A DNA stretch of 64,000 bases from assembly GCF_007830515.1 (NCBI RefSeq), contig NZ_VLKT01000002.1:52758-116757 (forward strand), in the 5' to 3' direction. This DNA comes from Mesorhizobium tianshanense. Lineage in GTDB: Bacteria > Pseudomonadota > Alphaproteobacteria > Rhizobiales > Rhizobiaceae. The translations under genes were made by a program, and so were the position numbers. Under the pieces are notes generated by a model. That model saw only the letters and a program-made list of their open reading frames with translations. It did no database searches and had not been told where the DNA came from. This document shows positions 24,905 to 37,992 of this stretch, piece after piece (positions within the stretch are counted from its first letter, which is position 1; each line of letters begins with the position of its first letter).

Positions 24905-26964
24905 AGCAGCATGCGAAGGGCGGCGCCGCGTTCTGATTGCAGTTCCGGATCGCGTGACAGGATCAGCCGCGCGTCGTCGCGGGCGGCTTCGAGCAGGTCG
25001 GCATGCGCCTCGATGCGCGCCACCTGAAAGCCCGGCGTGCCCGACTGGCGGGTGCCCAGCAGTTCGCCTTCGCCACGCAGCTTCAGATCCTCCTCGGCGA
25101 TGCGGAAGCCGTCCTCGGTCTCGCGCATCACCGACAGCCGGCGCGTTGCGGTCTCGCCGAGCGGGTCCTTGTAGAGCAGCACGCAGGAGGACGGTTTTTC
25201 GCCACGCCCGACCCGGCCGCGCAGTTGGTGCAGCTGCGCGAGGCCGAAGCGCTCGGCATGCTCGATTACCATGATCGTCGCATCCGGCACGTCGACGCCG
25301 ACCTCGATGACCGTGGTGGCGATCAGGATACGCGTCTCGCCGGCCTTGAAGGCGCGCATCGCCTCGTCCTTCTCGGCGCCCTTCATGCGCCCGTGCACCA
25401 GGCCGACCTGGTCGCCGAACAGCTGATACAGCGAGGTGAAACGGTCCTCCGCCGACATCAGCTTGATCTCTTCGGATTCCTCGACCAGCGGACAGATCCA
25501 GTAGATCTTCTGACCGTCGGCGACGGCGTCGCGCATGCGGCCGACCAGTTCGTCGAGCCGCTCGAGCGGCAAAGTGACGGTGCGGATCGGCTGGCGTCCG
25601 GCCGGCTTTTCCGTCAGCTTCGATACGTCCATGTCGCCGAATGCGGTCAGCACAAGCGTGCGCGGGATTGGCGTCGCCGTCATCACCAGCATGTCGGGCG
25701 CGTCGCCCTTGGCGGTGATGGCCAGCCGCTGATGGACGCCGAAGCGGTGCTGCTCGTCGATGACGGCGAAGACGAGGTCGTGGAACGTCACCGTTTCCTG
25801 GAACAGCGCATGGGTGCCGACGACGATGTCGATTCCGCCATTGGCCAGACCAGCCAGCGTGTCGGTGCGTTCGCGGCCCTTTTCGCGGCCGGTGAGGATG
25901 GCGACGCGCAAGCCTGCTTGTTCCGCCAAGGGCGCAATCGTCGCAAGATGCTGGCGCGCCAGGATTTCGGTCGGCGCCATCAAGGCCGCCTGGCCGCCGG
26001 CCTCGACGGCGCGCGCCATGGCGAGCAGCGCGACCACCGTCTTGCCGGACCCGACATCGCCCTGCAGCAGGCGCAGCATGCGTTCGGGGTCGCCGAGATC
26101 GGCATTGATTTCGGCAAGCGCCATTTCCTGCGAGGCGGTCAGCGAATAGGGAAGGGCGGCGCGCAGTTTTTCGACGATGCGGCCGTCGCCTACCAGCGGC
26201 CGCCCGGACAAGCGGCGGACTTTTGCGCGCACCAGCGCCAGCGACACCTGGCCCGCCAGCAGTTCGTCATAGGCAAGCCGCCGCCAGGCCGCGCCGTCGA
26301 CGGACACGTCGAGCGGGTCGGCGGGATTGTGGATGCGGGCCAGCGCATCGCCGAAGGCTGGAAAGGTCCAGCGGCGCAGAAACGCGCCGTCCTGCCATTC
26401 CGGCAGCACCGGCAGGCGGCCGAGCGCCTGGCCGATTGCCCGGCGCAGCACTTTTCCCGAGAGCCCGGCGGTGAGCGGATAGACCGGCTCGACCAGCGGC
26501 AGGTTTTCCGCTTCGCTGGCCAGCGCGATGTGGTCGGGATGGACCATGGATGGCCGGCCGTTGAACCATTCCATGCGCCCGGAGACCACGACATGCTCGC
26601 CCTCGGGCATCGCCTTTTCGAGATAGGCGGCGTGCGCATGGAAGAAGGTCAGCGCGATCTCGCCGGTGTCGTCATGGGCGTAGACCCGGTACGGCACCGA
26701 CCTGTTGCCGCGCGGCGGCGGCTGGTGGCGGTCGATGCGCACATCGAGCGTGACGATCGCGCCTTCGGCCGAACCGGCGATACCCGGCCGGCTGCGGCGG
26801 TCGATCATCGTGTGGGGCAGCACGAACAGAAGATCGCCGGCGCGCGCCGCACGATCACCGAGATCGGCCGGCACGACCTTCTCGATCAGTGCGCCGACCT
26901 TCGGCCCGACGCCGGCAAGCGAGGTGATCGGGACAAACAGCGGATCGAGGAGGGAAGGACGCAT
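24856..26964 (-). CDS. recG: ATP-dependent DNA helicase RecG
   Basis: The product is 702 aa. An N-terminal wedge/OB domain (~1-230) is followed by the helicase core: Walker A GDVGSGKTVVA (~306), motif II DEQHRFG, SATPIPRT, and the QLRGRVGR motif VI region near 595-615. RecG reverses stalled forks and branch-migrates Holliday junctions. The gene is divergent from sdhE (92 bp apart) and overlaps the DUF502 gene tail-to-tail. Confidence 0.96.
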   Translation of the reverse strand: MRPSLLDPLFVPITSLAGVGPKVGALIEKVVPADLGDRAARAGDLLFVLPHTMIDRRSRPGIAGSAEGAIVTLDVRIDRHQPPPRGNRSVPYRVYAHDDTGEIALTFFHAHAAYLEKAMPEGEHVVVSGRMEWFNGRPSMVHPDHIALASEAENLPLVEPVYPLTAGLSGKVLRRAIGQALGRLPVLPEWQDGAFLRRWTFPAFGDALARIHNPADPLDVSVDGAAWRRLAYDELLAGQVSLALVRAKVRRLSGRPLVGDGRIVEKLRAALPYSLTASQEMALAEINADLGDPERMLRLLQGDVGSGKTVVALLAMARAVEAGGQAALMAPTEILARQHLATIAPLAEQAGLRVAILTGREKGRERTDTLAGLANGGIDIVVGTHALFQETVTFHDLVFAVIDEQHRFGVHQRLAITAKGDAPDMLVMTATPIPRTLVLTAFGDMDVSKLTEKPAGRQPIRTVTLPLERLDELVGRMRDAVADGQKIYWICPLVEESEEIKLMSAEDRFTSLYQLFGDQVGLVHGRMKGAEKDEAMRAFKAGETRILIATTVIEVGVDVPDATIMVIEHAERFGLAQLHQLRGRVGRGEKPSSCVLLYKDPLGETATRRLSVMRETEDGFRIAEEDLKLRGEGELLGTRQSGTPGFQVARIEAHADLLEAARDDARLILSRDPELQSERGAALRMLLYLFGRDEAVRLLRAG

Positions 26965-27056
26965 GATGTCAGCTTATGTCGCGACAGCGGCAGCGCAAGG
27001 CTGACACCGCCCTCTATCCACGCTATATGCGCCGCTTCAGGCAAGGATGCGGCACG

Positions 27057-27344
27057 ATGACGGGAACGAGACGATCAAGCGAAGGGCTCGACGCCCGCCG
27101 CAGCAAGCTCCTGTTCCGCTCCTGGCATCGCGGTATGCGTGAAATGGACCTCATTCTCGGCAGTTTCGCCGATGCGCAGATCGACGCCTTGACCGGCGAC
27201 GAACTCGACCAATATGAGAGGCTCCTCGACATTCCCGATACCGAATTCCTGGCCGTGCTCACCGGCGAACGCCCGGTTCCGGCCGATATCGACTGTGCCG
27301 TCCTGCAAAAGGTCCTGGCGTCGCGCCAGGCGATGACATTCTGA
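27057..27344 (+). CDS. sdhE: Succinate dehydrogenase assembly factor SdhE-like (DUF339)
   Basis: The product is 95 aa. Residues 10-80 include RSKLLFRSWHRGMREMDLIL and LDQYERLLDIPDTEF, the signature of the SdhE/Sdh5/CptB family that helps attach FAD to succinate dehydrogenase (the RGxxE motif here is RGMRE). The ATG at 27057 is used; the frame extends upstream to 26976. mfd starts 13 nt after the stop, so the two are likely co-transcribed, as in other rhizobia. Confidence 0.92.
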   Translation: MTGTRRSSEGLDARRSKLLFRSWHRGMREMDLILGSFADAQIDALTGDELDQYERLLDIPDTEFLAVLTGERPVPADIDCAVLQKVLASRQAMTF

Positions 27345-27357
27345 ACAACGTGTACCC

Positions 27358-30855
<3,498 letters not shown>

Positions 30856-31036
30856 CGAGGCATCGGCTCGGGCTTTTGGCAACGAACCAGCCGGCATCTT
30901 CGCTGTGCCGCGCCATTCGCCACGCGTCCAAATCCGGTCTAGAATAGGAAATCGGCTTCGTGTATGGAGCCGCGATCCCCATATGGGGCGAAATGGCGGG
31001 CGATGACGCCGGCTGGAAAGAGCGTTGGGTGCAACG

Positions 31037-32410
31037 ATGACGAAATGGTCGCCGAATTCGTGGAGAGCAAAGCCGATCCAGCAGGTTCCTGCCTATCCGG
31101 ATCTTGCCGCGCTGAAGAACACGGAAGCCCAGCTCGCCACTTTTCCGCCGCTGGTTTTTGCAGGTGAGGCACGCAAGCTGAAGAAGCAGCTTGCGACCGT
31201 CGCTGCCGGTGACGCTTTCCTTCTCCAGGGCGGCGATTGTGCCGAGAGCTTTGCCGAGCACGGCGCGGACAACATCCGCGACTTCTTCCGCGTCTTCCTG
31301 CAGATGTCCGTGGTGCTGACCTTCGCCGGTGCGCAGCCGGTGGTGAAGGTTGGCCGCGTTGCCGGCCAGTTCGCCAAGCCGCGCTCGTCCGACAATGAGA
31401 CCAAGGGTGGCGTGACGCTGCCCAGCTATCGCGGCGACATCATCAACGGCATCGAGTTCGACGCCAAGTCGCGTATTCCCGATCCGGCACGCCAGGAGAT
31501 GGCGTACCGCCAGTCGGCGGCGACGCTCAACCTGTTGCGCGCCTTCGCGCAGGGCGGCTACGCCAGCCTGGAAAACGTGCATCAATGGATGCTCGGCTTC
31601 GTGTCCGACAGCCCGCAGGGCGAGAAATACGAGTCGCTCGCCAACCGCATCACCGAGACGATGGACTTCATGAAGGCCGTCGGCATCACCTCGGAGACCA
31701 ATTACGCGCTGCGCGAGACCGATTTCTACACCAGCCACGAGGCGCTGCTGCTCGGCTACGAGGAGGCGCTGACCCGCGTCGATTCGACCTCCGGCGATTG
31801 GTACGCCACATCAGGCCACATGATCTGGATCGGTGACCGTACCCGTCAGCCCGACCATGCCCATGTCGAATACTGCCGAGGCATCAAGAACCCGCTGGGC
31901 CTGAAATGCGGCCCGTCACTGACACCGGACGGCCTGCTGCAGCTCATCGACCTGCTCAACCCGGAGAACGAGCCCGGCCGGCTGACGCTGATCGCCCGCT
32001 TCGGCTCCGACAAGGTCGCCGACCATCTGCCGAAACTGGTGCGCGCAGTGAAGAAGGAAGGCCGCAGCGTGGTGTGGTCGTCGGATCCGATGCATGGCAA
32101 CACCATCGAGGCCGCCGGCTACAAGACGCGGCCGTTCGACCGCATCCTGAAGGAGGTGCAGACCTTCTTCGAGGTGCATCGCGCCGAAGGCACGCATCCG
32201 GGCGGCATCCATGTCGAGATGACCGGAAAGAACGTCACCGAATGCACCGGTGGCGCCCGCGCCATCACCGCCGAGGAGCTGCAGGACCGCTACCACACCC
32301 ATTGCGACCCGCGCCTCAACGCCGACCAGGCGATTGAATTGGCGTTCCTGGTGTCGGACCTGCTCAAGAAGAGCCACCCGGTCCAGCACAAGCAGGCCGT
32401 CAACGGCTGA
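31037..32410 (+). CDS. 3-deoxy-7-phosphoheptulonate synthase, class II
   Basis: The product is 457 aa, the plant-like (class II) DAHP synthase that commits PEP and erythrose-4-phosphate to the shikimate pathway. Typical stretches are [12 protein letters not shown], the metal/substrate-binding [14 protein letters not shown], and [10 protein letters not shown] with GGIHVEMTG near the C-terminus. Naming (aroG, aroF or aroA) varies, so no symbol is given. The start at 31037 gives the conserved [14 protein letters not shown] hairpin follows the stop. Confidence 0.95.
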   Translation: MTKWSPNSWRAKPIQQVPAYPDLAALKNTEAQLATFPPLVFAGEARKLKKQLATVAAGDAFLLQGGDCAESFAEHGADNIRDFFRVFLQMSVVLTFAGAQPVVKVGRVAGQFAKPRSSDNETKGGVTLPSYRGDIINGIEFDAKSRIPDPARQEMAYRQSAATLNLLRAFAQGGYASLENVHQWMLGFVSDSPQGEKYESLANRITETMDFMKAVGITSETNYALRETDFYTSHEALLLGYEEALTRVDSTSGDWYATSGHMIWIGDRTRQPDHAHVEYCRGIKNPLGLKCGPSLTPDGLLQLIDLLNPENEPGRLTLIARFGSDKVADHLPKLVRAVKKEGRSVVWSSDPMHGNTIEAAGYKTRPFDRILKEVQTFFEVHRAEGTHPGGIHVEMTGKNVTECTGGARAITAEELQDRYHTHCDPRLNADQAIELAFLVSDLLKKSHPVQHKQAVNG

Positions 32411-32435
32411 CTTCAGTCGCCATCGGAATTTCACG

Positions 32436-32471
32436 ATCAAGAAGCGCCGGAGAAATCCGGCGCTTCTTGAT
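32436..32471 (+). terminator. Hairpin after the DAHP synthase gene
   Basis: A perfect 15-bp stem, ATCAAGAAGCGCCGG (32436-32450) with its complement (32457-32471), encloses AGAAAT. The following sequence is TCAGTC rather than a T-run, so termination may be imperfect, or the structure may protect the 3' end. Confidence 0.7.
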
Positions 32472-32861
32472 TCAGTCAGCGGGCCTCATCGTGCCGGTCC
32501 CGCTCTGCATTGAATTTCCACTCACCTTGCGATAAACTGATTGCATATTGCAATTGGTTTGCACCTTTGTGCGAGGACAGAACGGAGGTGTCCCGAGGTG
32601 GAATGCCGGTTCCAACCCCTGAGCGGAAGCTTGTTCGAGCTCGGCCAAATTCATGCCCGTGACCGAAGCCGTTATCCGCTAGCAAAGGTGTATGTCCTAA
32701 GATCGGTGCAGATCTGCCGGCACCGTTCGGGGGCAAGATACGACCGCCCACCGTAGGGCCGAAATGGCGCAATCACATCATCACTGCCTAATTAAGCAAT
32801 TCCTTTATTCTCTCCGACTCCAGTGTCAAAGTACGAGCTGCGTAGCTTGCGGGAGGTCCTC
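32472..32861. other. A/T-richer intergenic region before the methyltransferase
   Basis: About 390 bp with no gene. It is visibly richer in A/T than the flanks, with ATTGCATATTGCAAT-type sequence near 32540 that could form promoter or operator sites. It continues into the methyltransferase, suggesting one acquired segment. Confidence 0.4.
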
Positions 32862-33608
32862 ATGAGAAGTCTTCAATCGACGTTGAGACGGATTCAAATC
32901 GTGGCCCTTGATCGGACACATGCTGCGACGCTGAGAGGGTTGGGCAAGGTTTGTGAATACAGGCATTGCCCCTTGTGCGGGTGGACGGGATTCCAATTTT
33001 CTGCCGGTAAACCTGGCCCGTTCTTCCGGTTTGACGCTCGATGCCCATCATGCTGGTCCGCGGAGCGTCACAGGCTGGCTTACGTCCTTCTGAAGGATTC
33101 CCTTCCGGCCAAGATAGATGAAATTCTGCACTTCGCTCCCGAACCAGAGATCCAGAAATGGCTCCAGGGAAGTTGCACTGAGTACCACACTGCCGATCTT
33201 ATGGACCCACGAGTTATGCATAAGGTCGACATTCAGGAGATGCCGTTTGAGGACAACACCTACGATCTCATCTGGTGCTCGCACGTTCTCGAACACGTCC
33301 CCGATGACCGAAGGGCTCTGAGCGAAATCCGCCGTATCCTCGCCCCAAACGGCATCGCCGTGATTCAGGTACCTCTTTGGGGATCCAAAACCATCGAAGG
33401 CGACCTCCCAACTTCCGAACGCGTGCGGGTCTATTATCAGGAAGACCACCTTCGCCGTTACGGAAAGGATATTCTGGAGCGGCTGTCCATGGATGGACTT
33501 TCTGTCAGCGTCCGCAATGTTCAAGAGCTGGAACTTCAGTTGGTATTGAGGTGCTCACTGAACGACATGGCGAGCAACGATGTCTTCCTTCTCAGGAAGC
33601 TCGCCTGA
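32862..33608 (+). CDS. SAM-dependent methyltransferase with zinc-ribbon head
   Basis: The product is 248 aa. Two Cys pairs at C36/C39 (HCPLCGW) and C61/C64 (RCPSCWS) form a probable zinc ribbon. The class I methyltransferase region follows, with MPFEDNTYDLIWCSHVLEHVPDD (motif II/III; ~128-150) and EIRRILAPNGIAVIQVPL. The first glycine-rich SAM loop is atypical (ILHFAPEPEIQKWL), as in the type-11 methyltransferases of polysaccharide clusters. The ATG at 32862 has GGAGG 5 nt upstream; a GTG at 32823 would extend it. Base use is poorer in G+C than neighbours, which hints at transfer. Substrate unknown. Confidence 0.75.
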   Translation: MRSLQSTLRRIQIVALDRTHAATLRGLGKVCEYRHCPLCGWTGFQFSAGKPGPFFRFDARCPSCWSAERHRLAYVLLKDSLPAKIDEILHFAPEPEIQKWLQGSCTEYHTADLMDPRVMHKVDIQEMPFEDNTYDLIWCSHVLEHVPDDRRALSEIRRILAPNGIAVIQVPLWGSKTIEGDLPTSERVRVYYQEDHLRRYGKDILERLSMDGLSVSVRNVQELELQLVLRCSLNDMASNDVFLLRKLA

Positions 33609-34045
33609 CGTCGCTCGGCTCTTCCAGCCCGCGGTCTACTCGGCGGCGGAGAATCTCATCTTGCTCCAGCCCCAACGGCAAGTTCCATCAAGGAGTAGCG
33701 CTGCTGCCGCTGTTGCGGAGCGCCACACGCCGCAACTTACTCGGGCGCCGTCTCGTAGACGACTTTGACGGGCAAGTCCGTATGGACGGCGTGGTGCGGC
33801 TTAGTACCCCGGTTGTCGCCGAGCGGGACTGGGCGCGCGACACGCCGTTGTCCTTATCGAAATCTTCATCGCTATTGGCTGGCGTTTCACGCGCCCGCGC
33901 GGCCAGCCGCTTAGCCGTGCCGTGCAGAACATGCCCGCCGCATGTCGCATTTGCTTGGGCACGGCCGCTGCAAAACTGGAATCCTGGCGAGGATGCCGCT
34001 GCCATGGACAGCGATTTGGGATGGCGATTTCGTTTGGAGGCCAAG
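33609..34045. other. Gap with possible gene debris
   Basis: About 435 bp with no intact gene. A minus-strand frame at 33737-33853 reads ...LGDNRGTKPHHAVHTDLPVK... and ends ETAPE, which looks like the C-terminus of a lost protein. It has no start or ribosome site. I do not recognise the family. Confidence 0.35.
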
Positions 34046-34465
34046 ATGGATGACAATCACAGCGGATCATGCCTGTGCGGAGCCGTGCGCTTCAGGACGC
34101 GAGGCCGGCTGCGCGGTGTCGTCTATTGCCATTGTTCTCAGTGCCGGAAGCAGACCGGACATTTCGTCGCCGCAACCGCCGCCAAGGACGCCGACATCGA
34201 TATCGAAGGGAAGGATGCGCTCACCTGGTATGGTGTGTCCGATGTGGCCAAGCGCGGGTTCTGCGGCACCTGCGGTTCGTTGCTGTTCTGGAAGCATGGC
34301 GAACTGGACTCGATTTCGATCATGGCCGGCTCCTTCGACAGGCCGTCCGGCCTTTCCGGCCAAAGCCATATCTTCGTCGGCGACAAGGGCGACTATTATT
34401 CGATCGACGATATGCTGCCGCAGTTCGAAACGTCGGCCCCATCGATCAAGGTGGCGGACGAATGA
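34046..34465 (+). CDS. GFA-family (Mss4-like) zinc protein
   Basis: The product is 139 aa. Conserved Cys ligands are at C9 and C11 (GSCLCGAV), C28, C30 and C33 (YCHCSQC), and C73/C76 (FCGTCGS), the layout of the glutathione-dependent formaldehyde-activating (Gfa) family. Most members have unproven function and the formaldehyde-activating role itself is disputed. GGAGG lies 5 nt before the ATG at 34046. Confidence 0.9.
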   Translation: MDDNHSGSCLCGAVRFRTRGRLRGVVYCHCSQCRKQTGHFVAATAAKDADIDIEGKDALTWYGVSDVAKRGFCGTCGSLLFWKHGELDSISIMAGSFDRPSGLSGQSHIFVGDKGDYYSIDDMLPQFETSAPSIKVADE

Positions 34466-34542
34466 TTTTTGGCGAGGTCGCCTTATTCCATTGATCCGGC
34501 CATTGCGGTATCCCCTGCCGGTGATTCGGAAAGGGACTGCGC

Positions 34543-34902
34543 ATGCAGCGGCTGATCGATGCTTTCTTCAATTCAGTGCGGGCGTTCCAGAAATTGGCCG
34601 CCAGCGAAAAGGCCTTCCAGCAGGAGCTGATGCTGCTCGTGCTTGCCTTGCCGCTCGGCTGGTTTGTTTCGGTATCGTGGCGCGGCTATGCGCTGCTGAT
34701 CGGCGCGGTGCTGCTGCTGATCATGGTCGAAGTGCTGAACACCGGCATCGAGGCCGCATGCGATGCGTTCAGCCGGGAATTCAACGTCGACATCCAGCTC
34801 GCCAAGGATTGCGGCTCGCTGGCGGTGCTGATTTCGGTGGTGATCGTCGCCGGCGTCTGGGGCATCGCCATCATCGAACGCATCACGGGACTACCGATCT
34901 AG
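34543..34902 (+). CDS. dgkA: Diacylglycerol kinase DgkA
   Basis: The product is 119 aa with three membrane helices. The catalytic segment EVLNTGIEAACD (residues 63-74; Glu70 probably equals E. coli Glu69) and the N-terminal amphipathic part RAFQKLAASEKAFQQE fit prokaryotic DgkA. It recycles diacylglycerol to phosphatidic acid in the inner membrane, for example after glucan phosphoglycerol modification. AAAGGGA precedes the start. Confidence 0.93.
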   Translation: MQRLIDAFFNSVRAFQKLAASEKAFQQELMLLVLALPLGWFVSVSWRGYALLIGAVLLLIMVEVLNTGIEAACDAFSREFNVDIQLAKDCGSLAVLISVVIVAGVWGIAIIERITGLPI

Positions 34903-34906
34903 CACT

Positions 34907-35353
34907 TCAGGCGCTCTTTGGCCTCTCCTGAGGGCGGACGCGTCCAGCGGCAGCTCGCACCGAGATGTTCAGTGCCACGGCGGCGCGAATGAGCGCCTTC
35001 AACGCCTCTTCGTCGATGTCGTCGCTCTCATGGATATCGATGGCGCGCCTGGTGTTGCCTTCCAGGCTGGAGTTGAAGAGGCCTGAAGGGTCCTCCAACG
35101 AGGCGCCCTTGGCGAAGGTCATCTTCACGACATTCTTGTACGTCTCGCCGGTGCAGATGATTCCCGCGTGCTCCCAGACTGGAACCCCTCTCCACTTCCA
35201 CGCCTCGACCACTTCGGGGTCGGCCTGCTTGATGAGGGTCCGGACCCGAGCGAGCATCTGGCCCCGCCAATCACTCAGCTCCTCGATTCTCGCATCTATC
35301 AGCTGAGAGGGAGAGGCTTGTGCCTTTCCTTCCTGCGGGCTGCTTTTCTTCAT
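34907..35353 (-). CDS. DUF1801 family protein
   Basis: The product is 148 aa and soluble. The core includes VEAWKWRGVPVWEHAGIIC and YKNVVKMTFAKGASL, the DUF1801 (YdhG-like) pattern; function unknown. The C-terminus is basic. It is convergent with dgkA (4 nt between stops). A second DUF1801 protein is encoded just upstream, so the two likely arose by duplication or were acquired together. Confidence 0.85.
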   Translation of the reverse strand: MKKSSPQEGKAQASPSQLIDARIEELSDWRGQMLARVRTLIKQADPEVVEAWKWRGVPVWEHAGIICTGETYKNVVKMTFAKGASLEDPSGLFNSSLEGNTRRAIDIHESDDIDEEALKALIRAAVALNISVRAAAGRVRPQERPKSA

Positions 35354-35458
35354 GGTGGTGTCGCTTTCTCTAGGGTTGTTGTCGTTCGCCCGTCACTTGA
35401 ATATCGCTAGTCGGCACTTGGTACCATCGCTCGTCTCCCGTCAGGATCCGCTGGCCGC

Positions 35459-35926
35459 TTACAGTCGTTCGCCGGGCAACTGGCTGGCTTGCTTCACCCA
35501 GGCAGCGAACTGAGTTTCGTCGAGCTGGTCCTCATAGATGTCGAGGTAGCGCACGTCCTTGTGCTTGGACTCTCCGGGAGGAACAGGACGCAGCGACGTG
35601 CCTCGGAAGAAGGTCACCTTGATGTAGCGGGCGAAGACATGGAACGACAGGAACCAGCCCTGGCCCTCGATGCCGTAAAATGGCGAGTTCCATTTGACTG
35701 CCTTTTGCACGCCGGGGACAGTGCGCACGATGAGCGCGTCGAGGCGGCGCCCGACGTCGCTTTTCCAGTCCGGCATGGCCGCGATGTAAGCCTGCACGGG
35801 GGCGTCGCCGTATCCCTTTGGGATCTGAGGGTTGCCGCCTGAGAGCAGGACCGGCTGCGCTGCGACCTGCTTGGTGTCGACCTTCCTTGCGGCCTTCGTT
35901 GGCTTAATGGACGTCTTGTCGGTCAT
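35459..35926 (-). CDS. DUF1801 family protein (second copy)
   Basis: The product is 155 aa. After a Lys/Thr-rich N-terminus the domain shows YIAAMPDWKSDVGRRLDALI, AVKWNSPFYGIEG and YIKVTFFRGTSL. The ATG at 35926 is chosen with GGAGTGA upstream; a frame from 36040 adds a tail that overlaps the DedA gene. It shares the fold but little direct identity with the neighbouring DUF1801 gene. Function unknown. Confidence 0.85.
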   Translation of the reverse strand: MTDKTSIKPTKAARKVDTKQVAAQPVLLSGGNPQIPKGYGDAPVQAYIAAMPDWKSDVGRRLDALIVRTVPGVQKAVKWNSPFYGIEGQGWFLSFHVFARYIKVTFFRGTSLRPVPPGESKHKDVRYLDIYEDQLDETQFAAWVKQASQLPGERL

Positions 35927-36008
35927 TGCGCTCACTCCACTGATAGAACTTGATTCTGGGATGTGTTGACACACCCTGAGCAGGATGAGGTCAGGTCTTG
36001 GTCGATCC

Positions 36009-36596
36009 TCATGTTTCCTTGCCACGCTCTTTTTTGGCAATGGCGTGAGCGACGAGCCAGGCCAGAACGGCTACGCCCAAGCCGATGGCCAGAGCCACCA
36101 GCAGACGTTCGTGACGGGCCAGCGCCTGGCCGATGATGCGCTCCGCGCCCAGTCCGAAAACATAGCCGATGGTGCCGAAAAATGCGGCCCAGACCGCTGA
36201 TGAGAGGGCGTTGAGAATGACAAAGCGCGTCACACTTATGCTTGAGAAGCCGGCGGCGATGCCGCCCACCAGGCGCAGCCCATAGATATAGCGGTTCGAC
36301 AGCACGAAGATGTTGGGGTGGGAGGAGACGAGACGGTAGGCATGGCTGAAGCCCGGCCTAGCCTTCAGTTTGAGAACGGAGGGATGATCGGCGAAACTTC
36401 GGCCGAGGATGAAGAAGAGCGTGTCGCCGGCAAAGGCGCCGCTGGCCGCCGCGAGGAAGGCCTGCCACAGGACGAAGACATGCTGATGCGCGAAAAAACC
36501 GCCGAGGAGGGCGGCGCTTTCGCCCTCGGCGACACAGCCGAGAAAGACGGCGATCAACCCATATTGCTCGATGAGATCATGGATGGCGTCCGTCAT
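36009..36596 (-). CDS. DedA-family membrane protein
   Basis: The product is 195 aa. The family pattern is present: GLIAVFLGCVAEGESAALLGG near the start, FILGRSFADHP, and RYIYGLRLVGGIAAGFSSI in the second half, with about five helices. DedA/SNARE-associated proteins act in membrane lipid scrambling (undecaprenyl-phosphate or PE recycling). Its ATG overlaps the stop of the DUF1003 gene (ATGA, 36593-36596), so they are translationally coupled. Confidence 0.9.
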   Translation of the reverse strand: MTDAIHDLIEQYGLIAVFLGCVAEGESAALLGGFFAHQHVFVLWQAFLAAASGAFAGDTLFFILGRSFADHPSVLKLKARPGFSHAYRLVSSHPNIFVLSNRYIYGLRLVGGIAAGFSSISVTRFVILNALSSAVWAAFFGTIGYVFGLGAERIIGQALARHERLLVALAIGLGVAVLAWLVAHAIAKKERGKET

Positions 36597-37156
36597 GAAC
36601 GCGTCCGCGGCTTCGACAGAATCTCATCGATCCGCTTCACTTGTTGGGCCATCTGCGCAATCTCGTCGCGCATGCCGATGATCTGGCTGTGGCGCAGTTC
36701 GTCCAGCTTTTCATGCAACGCCATGATCTCGATCTCGGCCTTGAGATTGACCTCGTAGTCGTGGGCGGCGTCGACGCGGTCACGCGCGGCCTGACGGTTT
36801 TGCGACATCATGATCACCGGCGCCTGCAGGGCGGCGATCATCGACAGGACGAGATTGAGGAAAATGAAAGGGTAAGGGTCGAATGAAGCGCGCCCCAGGA
36901 GCCACCAATTGGCGCCGATCCAAAGCGTCAGAAAGGCGATAAAGGACAGAATGAACGTCCATGAGCCGCCGACTCGCGCGATGGCGTCGGCGATCCGGTC
37001 GCCTGCATTCTGTGTGCCGGCAAGGCTGTCGTTGATGTTCTGCGATACCGGCTGGCGATCGACGGCGCTCTGCAGTACCCGCCTCTCGGGTTCGCTCAAA
37101 TTCTCCGGTTCTAGCCCCAGCCAACGGTTGGCCAATTCGGGCACGGTCTTGTTCAT
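36593..37156 (-). CDS. DUF1003 membrane protein
   Basis: The product is 187 aa. A cytosolic N-terminus (~1-65) is followed by two helices (WTFILSFIAFLTLWIGANWW and FIFLNLVLSMIAALQAPVIMM) and a coiled C-terminal helix rich in Glu/Lys/Arg, the DUF1003 layout. Function unknown. GGAGACATCC precedes the ATG at 37156. It is the first gene of a two-gene operon with DedA. Confidence 0.9.
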   Translation of the reverse strand: MNKTVPELANRWLGLEPENLSEPERRVLQSAVDRQPVSQNINDSLAGTQNAGDRIADAIARVGGSWTFILSFIAFLTLWIGANWWLLGRASFDPYPFIFLNLVLSMIAALQAPVIMMSQNRQAARDRVDAAHDYEVNLKAEIEIMALHEKLDELRHSQIIGMRDEIAQMAQQVKRIDEILSKPRTRS

Positions 37157-37250
37157 GGATGTCTCCATACGAAAGCATCGGCTTGGCAGTCTCGTTTCCA
37201 TATAGGAAGATGCCGTTCCGTCAAAAGCGCGGCGTGAGGATGGAAACAAG

Positions 37251-37964
37251 ATGCCCGATTTCGCGAAAATCCGCGCCCGCGCGGCAAAACGCAAGGGCGG
37301 GGAAGCGGCGCTCGCGACACTGTTGGGTCCCATGCCCGACAACGCCGCCGTGGCTGACATTACCGACGACCGCATCCTCTCGACCATGGCCGAGCGTGTT
37401 TTCGCCGCTGGTTTCGTCTGGCGCGTCATCGAGCAGAAATGGCCTGGTTTCGAAGAAGCGTTCCTCCGCTTCGAGCCGAAGCGGCTGTTGTTCCAGCCCG
37501 ACGATTTCTGGCACGATCTGACCGCCGACAAGCGCATCGTGCGCAATCCGCAGAAGATCAAATCCGTCCGCGACAACGCGGCCTTCGTCGAGCGCGTGTC
37601 GACGGAGCATGGCGGCTTCGGCAAATTCCTCGCCGATTGGCCGGCGGACGACCAAATCGGGCTGATGGCCTATCTCGGCAAGCATGGCAGCCGGCTCGGC
37701 GGCAACACCGGCCAGTATTTCTTGAGGTGGCTGGAGTGGGACGCCTTCATCGTCTCGGCAGACATGGCGGCGGCGCTGCGCGACGCCGGGCTCGACATTG
37801 CCGAAAGCCCAACGTCGAAGAAGGATCTCGACAAGATCCAGAACCAGATCAATGCCTGGGCCGCCGAAACCGGCCTGCCGCGCCGGCATATTTCGCGCAT
37901 TCTGGCGATGTCGATCGGCGAGAACCATTCGCCGGAAGCGCTGCGCGAATATATGGGCGAGTAG
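37251..37964 (+). CDS. DNA-3-methyladenine glycosylase I family protein
   Basis: The product is 237 aa. The region FVWRVIEQKWPGFEEAFLRFEP (~60-82) and RNPQKIKSVRDNAAFVERV (~97-115) correspond to the TagI helix-hairpin fold that excises alkylated bases. The four zinc-binding residues of classical Tag (two Cys, two His) are not evident, so this is a diverged branch common in rhizobia. It is divergent from DUF1003-DedA. Confidence 0.75.
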   Translation: MPDFAKIRARAAKRKGGEAALATLLGPMPDNAAVADITDDRILSTMAERVFAAGFVWRVIEQKWPGFEEAFLRFEPKRLLFQPDDFWHDLTADKRIVRNPQKIKSVRDNAAFVERVSTEHGGFGKFLADWPADDQIGLMAYLGKHGSRLGGNTGQYFLRWLEWDAFIVSADMAAALRDAGLDIAESPTSKKDLDKIQNQINAWAAETGLPRRHISRILAMSIGENHSPEALREYMGE

Positions 37965-37992
37965 GACGATCGACATTCGATCGGTCCGACAC

